Shown here one piece after another: positions 1 to 6,731 of a stretch of DNA of 27,460 bases (its first letter is position 1; every line of letters starts with the position of its first letter). Source of the stretch: an uncultured Eubacteriales bacterium. GTDB lineage: Bacteria > Bacillota > Clostridia > Oscillospirales > CAG-382. The stretch lies in NCBI GenBank assembly GCA_900548115.1, contig URJL01000028.1, positions 1 to 27,460 on the forward strand, written 5' to 3'. The notes under the pieces were generated by a model. It was given only the letters and a program-made list of their open reading frames with translations. It did no database searches and was not told the origin of the DNA. Made by a program: the position numbers and the translations under genes.

Positions 1-828
1 CTTTCGCGCTGTATGGATATGCCGGCGGGCGGGGCGGTCCTTCCGCGTTCCTATCGCGTCTCGTGGCTTCCCGAAATCAAAGATCAGGGGCACGTAAACT
101 CCTGCACGGCGTTCGCGCTGTCGTACATTTTCGAGTGTATCCGACACAAACAGACGAAAGGTATGTCCCGCTTCTCGACGGGTTTTCTTTACGGCAACCG
201 CCGCGAAACGTGGTACAAAGACGCGGGACAGATCATGCGCGACGCGGTCAAGGGCGCACACAAATACGGCGATGTGCCCGCTTCGGTGTGGGACAACAAT
301 CTCGAGGTGCCCGAGGCGATAAACGCGTTCGAGAGCGCTTACAACGCGGTGAGCGGCGCCGCCCGAAAGCTCATAAAAGGGTACGTGCGGATTTACGACG
401 CGGAGGAAGCGAAGGCGTTTTTGTGCCGCTACGACGTGCCGCTTTTTGTCAATACGACCATGCGGAAGGTCAATCCGCTGATCCGTTCGGACGGCTATCA
501 TGCGCTGATCTTAACCGAATACACATGGGATAAATTTTACATCTGCCGTAATTCGTGGGGCGACAAAAACTGTCCGAGCCCGAAACTGCGGTTCGACGAT
601 CTTGTTGAAATATGGGGGATTATACCGATGGAAGAAATCAAATTTACCGACGTAAACGAAGAAAGATGGTCTGCGGGAGCGATTCAAACGGCCGCAAACG
701 ACGGCATTGTCGCGGGGTATCCCGACGGAAGCTTTGCGCCCGAAAAGAGCCTTACGCGCGAGGAAATAGCGGTCATATGGGAGCGCATGAAGGCATATAT
801 CGCGGAGCATTACGAAAAAAAACTGTAA
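1..828 (+). CDS. Papain-like (C1) cysteine peptidase with C-terminal SLH domain, 5' partial
   Basis: The reading frame is open to the window edge, and the first ATG (base 13) has no ribosome site before it, so the true start probably lies upstream. Numbering from that ATG, the C1 papain-type residues are visible: the oxyanion-hole Gln25 in KDQG, catalytic Cys31 in NSCTAFA, His163 in GYHALIL and Asn180 in the RNSWG motif. Residues about 211-263 form an S-layer homology (SLH) module (FTDV, GIVAGYPDGSF, LTREE), the kind that binds pyruvylated secondary cell-wall polymers in Gram-positive bacteria. The stop codon overlaps the ATG of the M23 gene (TAATG), and a holin follows, so the setting is a phage lysis module. 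Inferred role: a wall-targeted enzyme cutting peptide bonds at the end of infection. It could instead be a tail-associated or cargo protease. The domain assignment is firm; the role is not. Confidence 0.8.
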   Translation, partial: LSRCMDMPAGGAVLPRSYRVSWLPEIKDQGHVNSCTAFALSYIFECIRHKQTKGMSRFSTGFLYGNRRETWYKDAGQIMRDAVKGAHKYGDVPASVWDNNLEVPEAINAFESAYNAVSGAARKLIKGYVRIYDAEEAKAFLCRYDVPLFVNTTMRKVNPLIRSDGYHALILTEYTWDKFYICRNSWGDKNCPSPKLRFDDLVEIWGIIPMEEIKFTDVNEERWSAGAIQTAANDGIVAGYPDGSFAPEKSLTREEIAVIWERMKAYIAEHYEKKL

Positions 829-1220
829 TGCCGTTTCGCGGGCGCGTCCGAGTGACCTCACCTTTCGGATGGCGCATGCTGAACGGCGCAAAAGACTTTC
901 ACAACGGCGTCGATTTGGTCGGCGTTGACAGTACGGATATTGTTTCACCGCTTGACGGCACGGTCATAATGGCGGGATACGGTACGGAATGCGGGAATCA
1001 AATGCAAGTTTACACCCGTTTCGGCCGCACGCTGTTTTTCTGCCATATGAAAACGCTGTCCGTAAGGGCGGGAGAGACGGTCATACAGGGACAAAAACTC
1101 GGCGTGATGGGCGCGACGGGAACAAAATGCTTCGGCGCACATCTGCATTTCGGCGTTTATGAGGGCAAAGGACGCAGCGGAAAAGTCCTCGACGCGGAAA
1201 AGTTCTTGAATTTAAAATGA
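828..1220 (+). CDS. M23-family peptidoglycan endopeptidase (phage endolysin-like)
   Basis: This 130-residue protein is a bare M23 (LytM/lysostaphin-type) zinc metallopeptidase domain. The Zn ligands are His25 and Asp29 in HNGVDL and His107 in the HLHFG motif; His73 and His105 are the expected catalytic histidines. It begins with the canonical TSPFGWR entry. There is no signal peptide, as expected for an endolysin released through a holin. I chose the ATG at 828 because it overlaps the preceding stop (TAATG, translational coupling) and places the domain at the N-terminus; the longer open frame from 612 encodes a shadow of the upstream gene. M23 enzymes cut peptide cross-bridges of peptidoglycan. 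Its position directly before a holin supports a lysis role. No separate wall-binding domain is present; the SLH-bearing protein upstream may supply wall targeting in the module. Confidence 0.85.
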   Translation: MPFRGRVRVTSPFGWRMLNGAKDFHNGVDLVGVDSTDIVSPLDGTVIMAGYGTECGNQMQVYTRFGRTLFFCHMKTLSVRAGETVIQGQKLGVMGATGTKCFGAHLHFGVYEGKGRSGKVLDAEKFLNLK

Positions 1221-1237
1221 GAAAGGAATCAAAAACG

Positions 1238-1705
1238 ATGAATGAAAACGCATTCAAAACCTTCGCCGCCGCGCTTATCGCGGCTGTCGCTTCGTATTTT
1301 AACGTCGTCGGCATGCCGATTATCGTACTGCTCGCCTTTATGGTGACCGACTACATAACCGGCATGACCGCCGCTTATATGAAAGGCGAGCTTTCGAGCA
1401 AGGTCGGCTTTCGCGGCGTGATAAAAAAGCTTTGCTATATGTTCGCCGTCACCGCGGGCATCGGGATCGATTATATCTGTGCTTCGGGTCTCGACGGCGT
1501 CGGTATCCATAGCAACACCTACTTTTTCAGCCTGCTCGTCACCGTCTGGCTTATCTTAAACGAAATCATCAGCATCCTCGAAAACCTCGACCGCATCGGC
1601 GTCCCCGTCCCCGGCTTCCTTCGGAAGGTGACCCGAAAATTAAAGCAGTCGGTCGAGAAAAGCGGCGACGATTCCGCCGGGGATGACGGGGAAGAGGACG
1701 AATAA
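1238..1705 (+). CDS. Phage holin (Phage_holin_4 / toxin secretion-lysis holin family)
   Basis: This 155-residue small membrane protein resembles the Bacillota phage holin family (Phage_holin_4_1, TIGR01593 type). It has hydrophobic segments at about residues 5-33, 64-81 and 94-115, the conserved DYITGMTAA stretch followed by GELSSKVGFRGVIKK, and a charged, strongly acidic C-terminal tail (residues 142-155). Holins form the membrane lesion that lets endolysin reach the wall at the end of the lytic cycle. The ATG at 1238 is preferred because GAAAGGA (1221-1227) sits about 10 bases upstream. An in-frame ATG at 1217, overlapping the M23 stop as ATGA, would add seven residues. The gene closes the lysis unit and is followed at once by a hairpin terminator. 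Confidence 0.85.
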   Translation: MNENAFKTFAAALIAAVASYFNVVGMPIIVLLAFMVTDYITGMTAAYMKGELSSKVGFRGVIKKLCYMFAVTAGIGIDYICASGLDGVGIHSNTYFFSLLVTVWLILNEIISILENLDRIGVPVPGFLRKVTRKLKQSVEKSGDDSAGDDGEEDE

Positions 1706-1715
1706 AGAAAACAAT

Positions 1716-1756
1716 GCCCGGGGCGGTTCTGCGATCGCCTCGGGCTTATTGCTTTA
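1716..1756 (+). terminator. Intrinsic terminator after the holin
   Basis: GCCCGGGGCG (1716-1725) pairs with CGCCTCGGGC (1736-1745) over ten base pairs including one G-U, with a 10-base loop. A moderately T-rich stretch follows (TTATTGCTTTAT). It ends the phage lysis operon. Confidence 0.75.
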
Positions 1757-1781
1757 TCGTGTAAAAGTTCTCCCTGTAAAG

Positions 1782-1811
1782 CAAAAACCGTCATCCGAAA
1801 AGGACAACGGT
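1782..1811 (-). terminator. Intrinsic terminator of ssrA
   Basis: Read on the minus strand, ACCGTTGTCC and GGATGACGGT form a ten-pair stem (two G-U pairs) around a TTTTC loop and run into TTTTT. It lies about 90 bases past the mature tmRNA 3' end and would stop ssrA transcription before the holin gene. Confidence 0.7.
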
Positions 1812-1889
1812 AATCTGCTTAATCATGTTTGAGAAAAAACGTAAGAACAAACGATCCGCTTACCATGAATAAGGTAAATGGGTTCGCTT

Positions 1890-1919
1890 GACTCTCCTCT
1901 GGTGGAGGCGAGGGGAGTC
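1890..1919. repeat. Imperfect inverted repeat across the ssrA 3' end (possible attachment core)
   Basis: GACTCTCCTC (1890-1899), just outside the gene, is the inverse of GAGGGGAGTC (1910-1919), the T-arm strand inside ssrA, with 9 of 10 bases matching and ten bases between. Tyrosine integrases that target tRNA or tmRNA 3' ends recognise paired inverted core sites of about this size. The reading as an attachment site is inference. The same symmetry would also let the precursor RNA fold in an alternative way. Confidence 0.35.
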
Positions 1920-2254
1920 GAACCCCTGTCCGAAAAAATCTTTACACAACTTTCTCCGAGCGCAGTCCGTTGTTAAAATTCCCGGCGCGCGTCATCAGCG
2001 GACAAACGGTGCGCGTCGGTAGCTTCATAAGTCATGGACAGCCGCAAAGCTTAAGCCGTCTCACGTTCACTGCTGAGTGACACCGCGTTCGGGGTCGCAG
2101 TCGTCCCCGAGGCGATGGCTGCCGTAAGTCAGGCAGCGAGAGCTACTTTATTAGAGTTAGCGTTTAATTTTAAAAATTTCGGCGTTTTAAAGAGCTTCCG
2201 AACCTCTGCTCGCTTATCGTATATCAACTTCCCCGTCGAAACCTTTACGCCCCC
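1900..2254 (-). ncRNA. ssrA: Transfer-messenger RNA (tmRNA)
   Basis: One-piece tmRNA of 355 nt. The 5' end GGGGGCG (2254-2248) pairs with CGCCUCC near the 3' end to make the seven-pair acceptor stem, followed by discriminator A and encoded CCA (1902-1900). The 5' GUAAAGGUUUCGACGGGG and 3' GGGGUUCGACUCCCCUCGCCUCCACCA-type T-arm/acceptor ends are diagnostic. The tag reading frame (2161-2129) encodes ANSNKVALAA followed by UGA, with GCU as the resume codon. tmRNA with SmpB frees stalled ribosomes and marks the nascent peptide for ClpXP-type proteolysis. The 3' end of this gene is a well-known integration target, and phage lysis genes lie directly beyond it here. Confidence 0.97.
2129..2161 (-). 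other. tmRNA proteolysis-tag open frame
   Basis: Ten codons plus UGA: A-N-S-N-K-V-A-L-A-A. The C-terminal ALAA is the standard protease-recognition end in Bacillota tags. The GCU at 2161-2159 is taken as the resume codon because tags usually begin with Ala and because the tag length then matches the usual 10-15 residues. Confidence 0.8.
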
Positions 2255-2295
2255 GTGAGAAAGTATGTGTCCGATATGCTCGGAACACAGTATCC

Positions 2296-2324
2296 ATTAT
2301 ACTCCGTTTCATCGCATTTTGCAA
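2296..2324 (-). promoter_or_regulatory. Sigma-A promoter of ssrA
   Basis: On the minus strand, TTGCAA (2324-2319), a 17-base spacer and a perfect TATAAT (2301-2296). Transcription would begin near 2289, leaving a short leader of about 35 nt to be removed by RNase P at 2254. Confidence 0.8.
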
Positions 2325-2421
2325 GAGCTTTTCGTCACATTTTTCGTCATTGTTTTTTCTTCGTATCCGAGAGCGTCTGCCGATCTTTTGTCACGGAAAA
2401 GGGAAATTTTGTGAAAAATGC

Positions 2422-2450
2422 TTGCAAACGATGCTCGGATATGCTATACT
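2422..2450 (+). promoter_or_regulatory. Sigma-A promoter of the sugar isomerase gene
   Basis: TTGCAA (2422-2427), a 17-base spacer and TATACT (2445-2450). A strong ribosome site AGGAAGG (2497-2503) precedes the ATG at 2513. The rest of 2325-2421 is AT-rich with nothing recognisable. Confidence 0.75.
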
Positions 2451-2512
2451 GAATACGGACGGGGCAGACCAAAAAAGCTCCCGAATACAGCAGAACAGGA
2501 AGGTGTTTTGAT

Positions 2513-3310
2513 ATGTTTAAGAAACTGGGCGTGCAGGCGTATACGTTCCGCAACGCATACGACGGCGAAAACGCAAACGAGGAAACGCTGGGCAAGGCGT
2601 TCCGCACCATTAAGTCGTTGGGTTACGACGAGATCCAGACCGCAGGCTTCGGCAAGATCGGAATCGAAGGATATGCAAGACTGGCACACGAGGCAGGTCT
2701 TGACATTGTCGGTACGCATTACGACTACAACGAAATTCTCAACGATACCGATGAAGCTATGCGCAAGCATGAGGAAGTTTTAAAGACCAAGATCATGGGT
2801 ATCGGCGGCATGCCCGGCTACGGCAGAGAATCCAAAGAAGGGCTCTTCCGCTTCATCGACGAAGCTAACAAGATCGGCGACAAGATCAAGAAATACGGCT
2901 TCAAGTTTACTTATCATAATCACCATTTCGAATTTGATAAAGCAGACGAACACAAGACCTATATGGATTATCTTGTAGAAGAGCTCAACCCCGAAACCAT
3001 TTCCTTCTGTCTTGATACCCACTGGGTACAGCGCGGCGGCGGAAACCCCACGACCTGGATCGAAAAGCTTGCCGGTCGTATCGATATCCTTCATCTCAAG
3101 GATATGGGTGTATACCGTGACGCAACCGGCGCAGTCCTCCCGATGATCACCGAGATCGGCAACGGTAATATGGACTTTGACAGCATCGTAAAGGTTGCCG
3201 AAAAGACCGGCGTTTCCTATTATTGTGTCGAGCAGGATACCTGTCCCGGCGATCCGATGGACAGCCTCAAGATGAGCGCCGACTACATCAAGTCGCGTTA
3301 CATGGCATAA
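2513..3310 (+). CDS. Sugar phosphate isomerase/epimerase (AP-endonuclease-2-like TIM barrel)
   Basis: The 265-residue protein belongs to the xylose-isomerase-like TIM-barrel superfamily (AP_endonuc_2, as in IolE/YcjR-type enzymes). Metal and substrate motifs typical of the family are present: YHNHHFEF (His135, His137, Glu140), FCLDTHW (Asp168, His170), ILHLKD (His194), EIGNG (Glu214) and CVEQD (Glu240). Such cytoplasmic enzymes interconvert ketoses, inosose or 3-keto-sugars using a divalent metal; the substrate cannot be read from the sequence. The gene stands alone, with its own promoter (2422-2450), an excellent ribosome site and a terminator (3337-3370). No kinase, transporter or dehydrogenase sits beside it, so context does not narrow the pathway. 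Codon choice (many AAG, CTC, ATC) suggests good expression. Confidence 0.82.
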   Translation: MFKKLGVQAYTFRNAYDGENANEETLGKAFRTIKSLGYDEIQTAGFGKIGIEGYARLAHEAGLDIVGTHYDYNEILNDTDEAMRKHEEVLKTKIMGIGGMPGYGRESKEGLFRFIDEANKIGDKIKKYGFKFTYHNHHFEFDKADEHKTYMDYLVEELNPETISFCLDTHWVQRGGGNPTTWIEKLAGRIDILHLKDMGVYRDATGAVLPMITEIGNGNMDFDSIVKVAEKTGVSYYCVEQDTCPGDPMDSLKMSADYIKSRYMA

Positions 3311-3336
3311 CCTTTCATAATATTCCGATGATAAAG

Positions 3337-3370
3337 AAGCCGCAGCGTTCGCTGCGGCTTGTTTTATTCT
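3337..3370 (+). terminator. Bidirectional terminator between convergent genes
   Basis: AAGCCGCAGC (3337-3346) and GCTGCGGCTT (3351-3360) form a ten-pair stem with a GTTC loop, followed by GTTTTATTCT. The reverse strand also continues with a short T-rich stretch, so it may serve the acyl-CoA ligase gene too. Confidence 0.85.
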
Positions 3371-3385
3371 GTGACGAAAGAATTT

Positions 3386-5092
3386 TTATGCGTTGTATTT
3401 TCTGCGGATTTTTCCGGAGGTTGTCTTTTCAAAAGGCTCGGTGCGCAGAACGACGTGATGGACCGCCTTATACTGCGGCAGTTTGTCGTTCAGGGCGGAG
3501 ACCTCTTTCTTGAGCTTTTCCAAGATCTCATCACGGCTCATATTCTCGGTCAGCTTTTCGTCGGGATAAATTTCGGCGCGGAGACCGACCTCTTCGCCGT
3601 CCTCGTTGCGTTCTGCCGAGACAATGACCTCGGAGACCATCTTGATGCCGCCGATATATTCCTCGATCTCTTCGGGATAGATATTCTTGCCGTTTTTCAG
3701 AACGATCAGGTTCTTTTTGCGTCCTGTGATATAAAGGCGCTCCATATCGTCGATTTTACCGTAGTCGCCCGTATGGAACCAGCCGTCGGGCTCGAGCACT
3801 TCGGCGGTAAGCTCGGGCATCTTGTAATAGCCCATCATGACCGTATCGCCCTTGACGCAGATCTCGCCCTCGCCGTCTTCGTTCGGCTGATCGATCTTGA
3901 TTTCCACGCACGGAAGCTTTACACCGACCGAGGCAAAATCATAGAAATAATCGCGGTTTACGGCGACGAGCGGAGAGCATTCGGTAATGCCGTAGCCGTT
4001 GATAAGCGTAATGCCGATCGTGTCGAAAAAGTCGCCCAATTCCTTGCGGATGGGAGCGCCGCCGCAGACCATCTTCTGAAGCTTGCCGCCGAACACGTCG
4101 TGGATCGATTTAAAGAGCGTGCGGCGAAGGTCAATGCCCGCTTTCAACATGGTGTTGCTGAACTTCATCAGCTTTTTGAACGCCTCGGTCTTGCCCTTGG
4201 CGTCGATCTCGTTCCAGATCTTTTTATACATCGATTCGACGAAAAGCGGAACGAGCATGACGATCTCGGGCTGATAGACCTTAAAGTTGCGCACGACCGT
4301 GCGGAGATTTTCGTTGATACAAGCCGTCGTTCCGTGATGCAGACCGACCAAAAGACCGCAGACCGCTTCATACGTGTGATGATACGGAAGCACCGAAAGT
4401 GCGACGTCATAGAACTGCGATACCTGCTGACCGCAATATTCGCAATAAATAAGATTGTGCAGAGAGAGCATAACGCCTTTTGCCGTTCCGGTCGTGCCGG
4501 AGGTGTAGACCAAAAGCTTCAAATCCTCCTGCTTCGGGCTTTGCTTTAAGAAGGCGTCGTCGCCGTCGGAAAGCGCCTTGTAGCCCGCTTTCATAAGCTC
4601 GGCATACGAGCGGACATTTTCGGTCTCTTCTTCTTTTTCAAGATCAAGTCCGATAAAGTATTTTACCTTCGGCAGAGCGCCCATGATCGAGCGGAGCTTT
4701 TCTTCGTATTTTTTCGAGAAGAAGACCGCTTCGGCGTCGGAATTGTTGATGATGTGTGCGATCTCGCCACCGGGAAGCTCTTTATCCACGGGGACAAAAA
4801 CGCCTTCGCTCTTCAGCACCGTGAGATAGCAATTGATCCATTTATAGCTGTTTTCCGAAACGATGGCAATATGGCTTTGCGCGAGTCCGAGAGAGCAAAG
4901 CGCTGTCCCGAGCGAGTCGGTCTCGGTGTTGAAAGCGGAGAAGCTGACTTCGCGGATCTCGTCGCCTTCCTTAAATTTGAAAGCGGGTTTGTTGCCGAAC
5001 TTTTTCGCCGAGCCTTCCAAAAGCTCGCGGAAGTCGTTGTATTTCACGACATCGTAAAGAGGATAATTCTTGTGCTTGTTTTTTTGTGCCAT
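3386..5092 (-). CDS. Long-chain fatty-acid-CoA ligase (AMP-forming, ANL superfamily)
   Basis: The 568-residue protein carries all hallmark motifs of acyl-CoA synthetases. These are the phosphate-binding loop YTSGTTGTAKG (196-206), GYGITECSP (367-374), the adenine/ribose-binding GWFHTGDYG (437-445), the hinge ITGRKKNLIVLKNGKNIYPEE (455-475) and the C-terminal catalytic lysine in TTSGKIRRK (Lys561). It should adenylate a fatty acid with ATP and transfer it to CoA, in the cytoplasm or at the membrane face, feeding lipid synthesis or acyl modification. The ATG at 5092 has AGAAAGGAT (5113-5105) upstream and a promoter at 5176-5204. It is monocistronic and convergent with the isomerase. Length and order of motifs match FadD-type ligases; chain-length preference and the exact subfamily cannot be told, and an acyl-ACP ligase activity is possible. 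Confidence 0.88.
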   Translation of the reverse strand: MAQKNKHKNYPLYDVVKYNDFRELLEGSAKKFGNKPAFKFKEGDEIREVSFSAFNTETDSLGTALCSLGLAQSHIAIVSENSYKWINCYLTVLKSEGVFVPVDKELPGGEIAHIINNSDAEAVFFSKKYEEKLRSIMGALPKVKYFIGLDLEKEEETENVRSYAELMKAGYKALSDGDDAFLKQSPKQEDLKLLVYTSGTTGTAKGVMLSLHNLIYCEYCGQQVSQFYDVALSVLPYHHTYEAVCGLLVGLHHGTTACINENLRTVVRNFKVYQPEIVMLVPLFVESMYKKIWNEIDAKGKTEAFKKLMKFSNTMLKAGIDLRRTLFKSIHDVFGGKLQKMVCGGAPIRKELGDFFDTIGITLINGYGITECSPLVAVNRDYFYDFASVGVKLPCVEIKIDQPNEDGEGEICVKGDTVMMGYYKMPELTAEVLEPDGWFHTGDYGKIDDMERLYITGRKKNLIVLKNGKNIYPEEIEEYIGGIKMVSEVIVSAERNEDGEEVGLRAEIYPDEKLTENMSRDEILEKLKKEVSALNDKLPQYKAVHHVVLRTEPFEKTTSGKIRRKYNA

Positions 5093-5175
5093 AGCGTTTG
5101 ACCGATCCTTTCTCGTTTGAAGTATAAATCAAAGAAGATAACGCCTTCGGGCGGAGTAAACGATTCTTTCTTATT

Positions 5176-5204
5176 ATTTTACCACGTTTTTTTACGAAAA
5201 TCAA
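5176..5204 (-). promoter_or_regulatory. Promoter of the acyl-CoA ligase gene
   Basis: On the minus strand, TTGATT (5204-5199), a 17-base spacer and TAAAAT (5181-5176). This leaves an untranslated leader of roughly 80 bases before the ATG at 5092. Confidence 0.6.
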
Positions 5205-5253
5205 TAATTTTATTGCAGTTGTCACGAGGTTTTTTGAAAACTGCGCAAAATCA

Positions 5254-5283
5254 TTGTCAAAGCCCCGCTTTTTTTCATATACT
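5254..5283 (+). promoter_or_regulatory. Promoter of the Cys-rich protein gene
   Basis: TTGTCA (5254-5259), an 18-base spacer with a run of seven T, and TATACT (5278-5283). It is divergent from the ligase promoter. Start of transcription would be about 30 bases before the TTG start codon. Confidence 0.65.
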
Positions 5284-5301
5284 ACAGCAAACGCTACTGT
5301 A

Positions 5302-5308
5302 AAGGGAG
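5302..5308 (+). promoter_or_regulatory. Ribosome site fixing a TTG start codon
   Basis: AAGGGAG (5302-5308) lies nine bases before the TTG at 5318. No ATG or GTG in frame nearby has such a site, and the residues after TTG (KKQVSSS) read as a normal N-terminus. Confidence 0.75.
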
Positions 5309-5317
5309 TTTTCGATT

Positions 5318-6670
5318 TTGAAAAAACAAGTATCATCATCCCTTATGACGGTTCCCGCTCCCTGCGGTCTTGCGGTGACATCGGTCACGGGGGACAACGA
5401 GTATCTGTACGCATGGCAGCCCGATCGGAAAACCGTATACAAAATGGACGCGTGCGGGCGGATTCTGTGCATTTTTAAGCTGAGCCGACGCTACAGCACG
5501 CTTCACTATTGCGGCAACCGCCGCTTTTATGCGCCGGTCGAGGGCGAACGTCGGCGCATTTACGTGCTGAACAGCTGTTTTAAGGAGATCGGCTCAATCG
5601 AGCCGGATTTTGATGTGCGCGATCCCAATCCGAATTCCTGCCGCCGCGTCGAACACAGAGTCTTTGTCGGCGGGGCGGGGGATTGCCGCGACAGCAATTG
5701 TATGCTGACGGCGGCGACGCTCACCGACTGTTATGCGATTACTCCGTCGGGACGGATATTAGATAAGCTTTCGACAGCGGGAAGAGGAAGCTTTTATACC
5801 GCGGTTTGCGAAAATAACGGCATTCTGTACGAAGCGACCGAATGCGGCAGCTCGCGTTCGAACTGTGTACGGGCGACGCTTCTTTCCACGGGCGACACCA
5901 AGACCCAGCGTCTGCCGTACGGCTTCAAGGTTCGCTCTTTCTTCTGTTTCAACGGATATCTTTACGCCTATATTACCAAAAACAGCTATCACGGTTATAT
6001 CGCCGCCGTTTGCACGTTTCCGAACAACGGCTATATTGTCGGCGATATTCTCGATCTTCCCGAGGACGGATGCGAATGCGGCAGCTGCGCCGAGGACAGC
6101 TGCCGCGGCATGGGTTCGTGCTCGTGCGGTGTGAGCTGCACTTCGGTCTCGACCGTGCAGACCGAGCTTTGCGACAACCCCGTATCGGGCGACAGCACCG
6201 AAAAGGATTGCGATGTCGACGAGCTTTGCCGACTGTACCACTGCCTGAAAAAGCTGTGCGGAAGCGGTCGTCCGAGCTTCGGTTGCGGCAATGGCGGCGC
6301 ATGCGGCGGCTCGTGTTCTTCCTGCGGCGGTTCCGGCGGCGGCTCCTGCGGCGGTTGCGGACATCACCGTCCGGGTCATCGTCCGCCGCCTTCGGGCGAC
6401 AATGTGTTTGAGTTTGATGCGGAATACGACGGCGCGTGCTGCTCCGAGGGGACATTAAGCTGCAGCTGTTATCGCCGCTGCCGCTGCAACGAAAACGAAG
6501 CGGACGACGATAATACCTGTCTCCCGCTTCCTTGCCCCGACCGTTATCCGTGCGCCCCTTGTCCGCCGTGTAACGAAAGCGGAAACACGGGAAGCGGGGG
6601 TGCGGGAAGCGTCCGTCCGTGCGGAACCGAAAACGTGAGGGTGAACTACAGTTGTAAAGACGTGCGATAA
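5318..6670 (+). CDS. Cys-rich protein with propeller-like N-terminal half (unknown family)
   Basis: I do not recognise this 450-residue protein. It contains 45 cysteines by count. Residues 1-251 (14 Cys) show about five loosely repeated segments of 35-45 residues of the form NGYLYAY..KT.YKMD..G, suggesting beta-propeller blades. From residue 252 the protein changes abruptly into Cys-dense low complexity (31 Cys in 199 residues): CECGSC, SCSCG, a Gly/Ser/Cys block at about 323-352 ending CGHH, then CSCYRRCRC and CPPC motifs. There is no signal peptide or membrane segment. The start is TTG, fixed by AAGGGAG upstream, with a sigma-A-like promoter. Possibilities, all inference: a cross-linked spore-coat or exosporium protein, a metal-binding protein, or a surface protein leaving by an unrecognised route. 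It stands alone, between convergent-transcribed neighbours, and is closed by a strong terminator. Confidence 0.8.
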   Translation: MKKQVSSSLMTVPAPCGLAVTSVTGDNEYLYAWQPDRKTVYKMDACGRILCIFKLSRRYSTLHYCGNRRFYAPVEGERRRIYVLNSCFKEIGSIEPDFDVRDPNPNSCRRVEHRVFVGGAGDCRDSNCMLTAATLTDCYAITPSGRILDKLSTAGRGSFYTAVCENNGILYEATECGSSRSNCVRATLLSTGDTKTQRLPYGFKVRSFFCFNGYLYAYITKNSYHGYIAAVCTFPNNGYIVGDILDLPEDGCECGSCAEDSCRGMGSCSCGVSCTSVSTVQTELCDNPVSGDSTEKDCDVDELCRLYHCLKKLCGSGRPSFGCGNGGACGGSCSSCGGSGGGSCGGCGHHRPGHRPPPSGDNVFEFDAEYDGACCSEGTLSCSCYRRCRCNENEADDDNTCLPLPCPDRYPCAPCPPCNESGNTGSGGAGSVRPCGTENVRVNYSCKDVR

Positions 6671-6690
6671 GACAAAGGCAGAACGAAAAA

Positions 6691-6731
6691 AACTCTTGAA
6701 CGGGCGGCGCCCTTTCAAGAGTTTTTGCTTT
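6691..6731 (+). terminator. Strong bidirectional terminator
   Basis: AACTCTTGAA (6691-6700) pairs with TTCAAGAGTT (6714-6723), and GGGC/GCCC (6702-6705/6709-6712) extends the stem inside. T-runs follow on both strands (TTTTTGCTTTTTAT on plus, seven T on minus), so it ends both the Cys-rich gene and the exporter gene. Confidence 0.92.

Noticed and set aside
2255..2610. Small open frames between ssrA and the sugar isomerase gene
   Set aside because: They overlap the ssrA and isomerase promoters, lack ribosome sites and have no recognisable sequence.
3359..4549. A 396-residue plus-strand frame opposite the acyl-CoA ligase
   Set aside because: The His/Asp/Phe-rich translation is the typical mirror of a coding strand; the ligase on the minus strand has all family motifs and proper signals.
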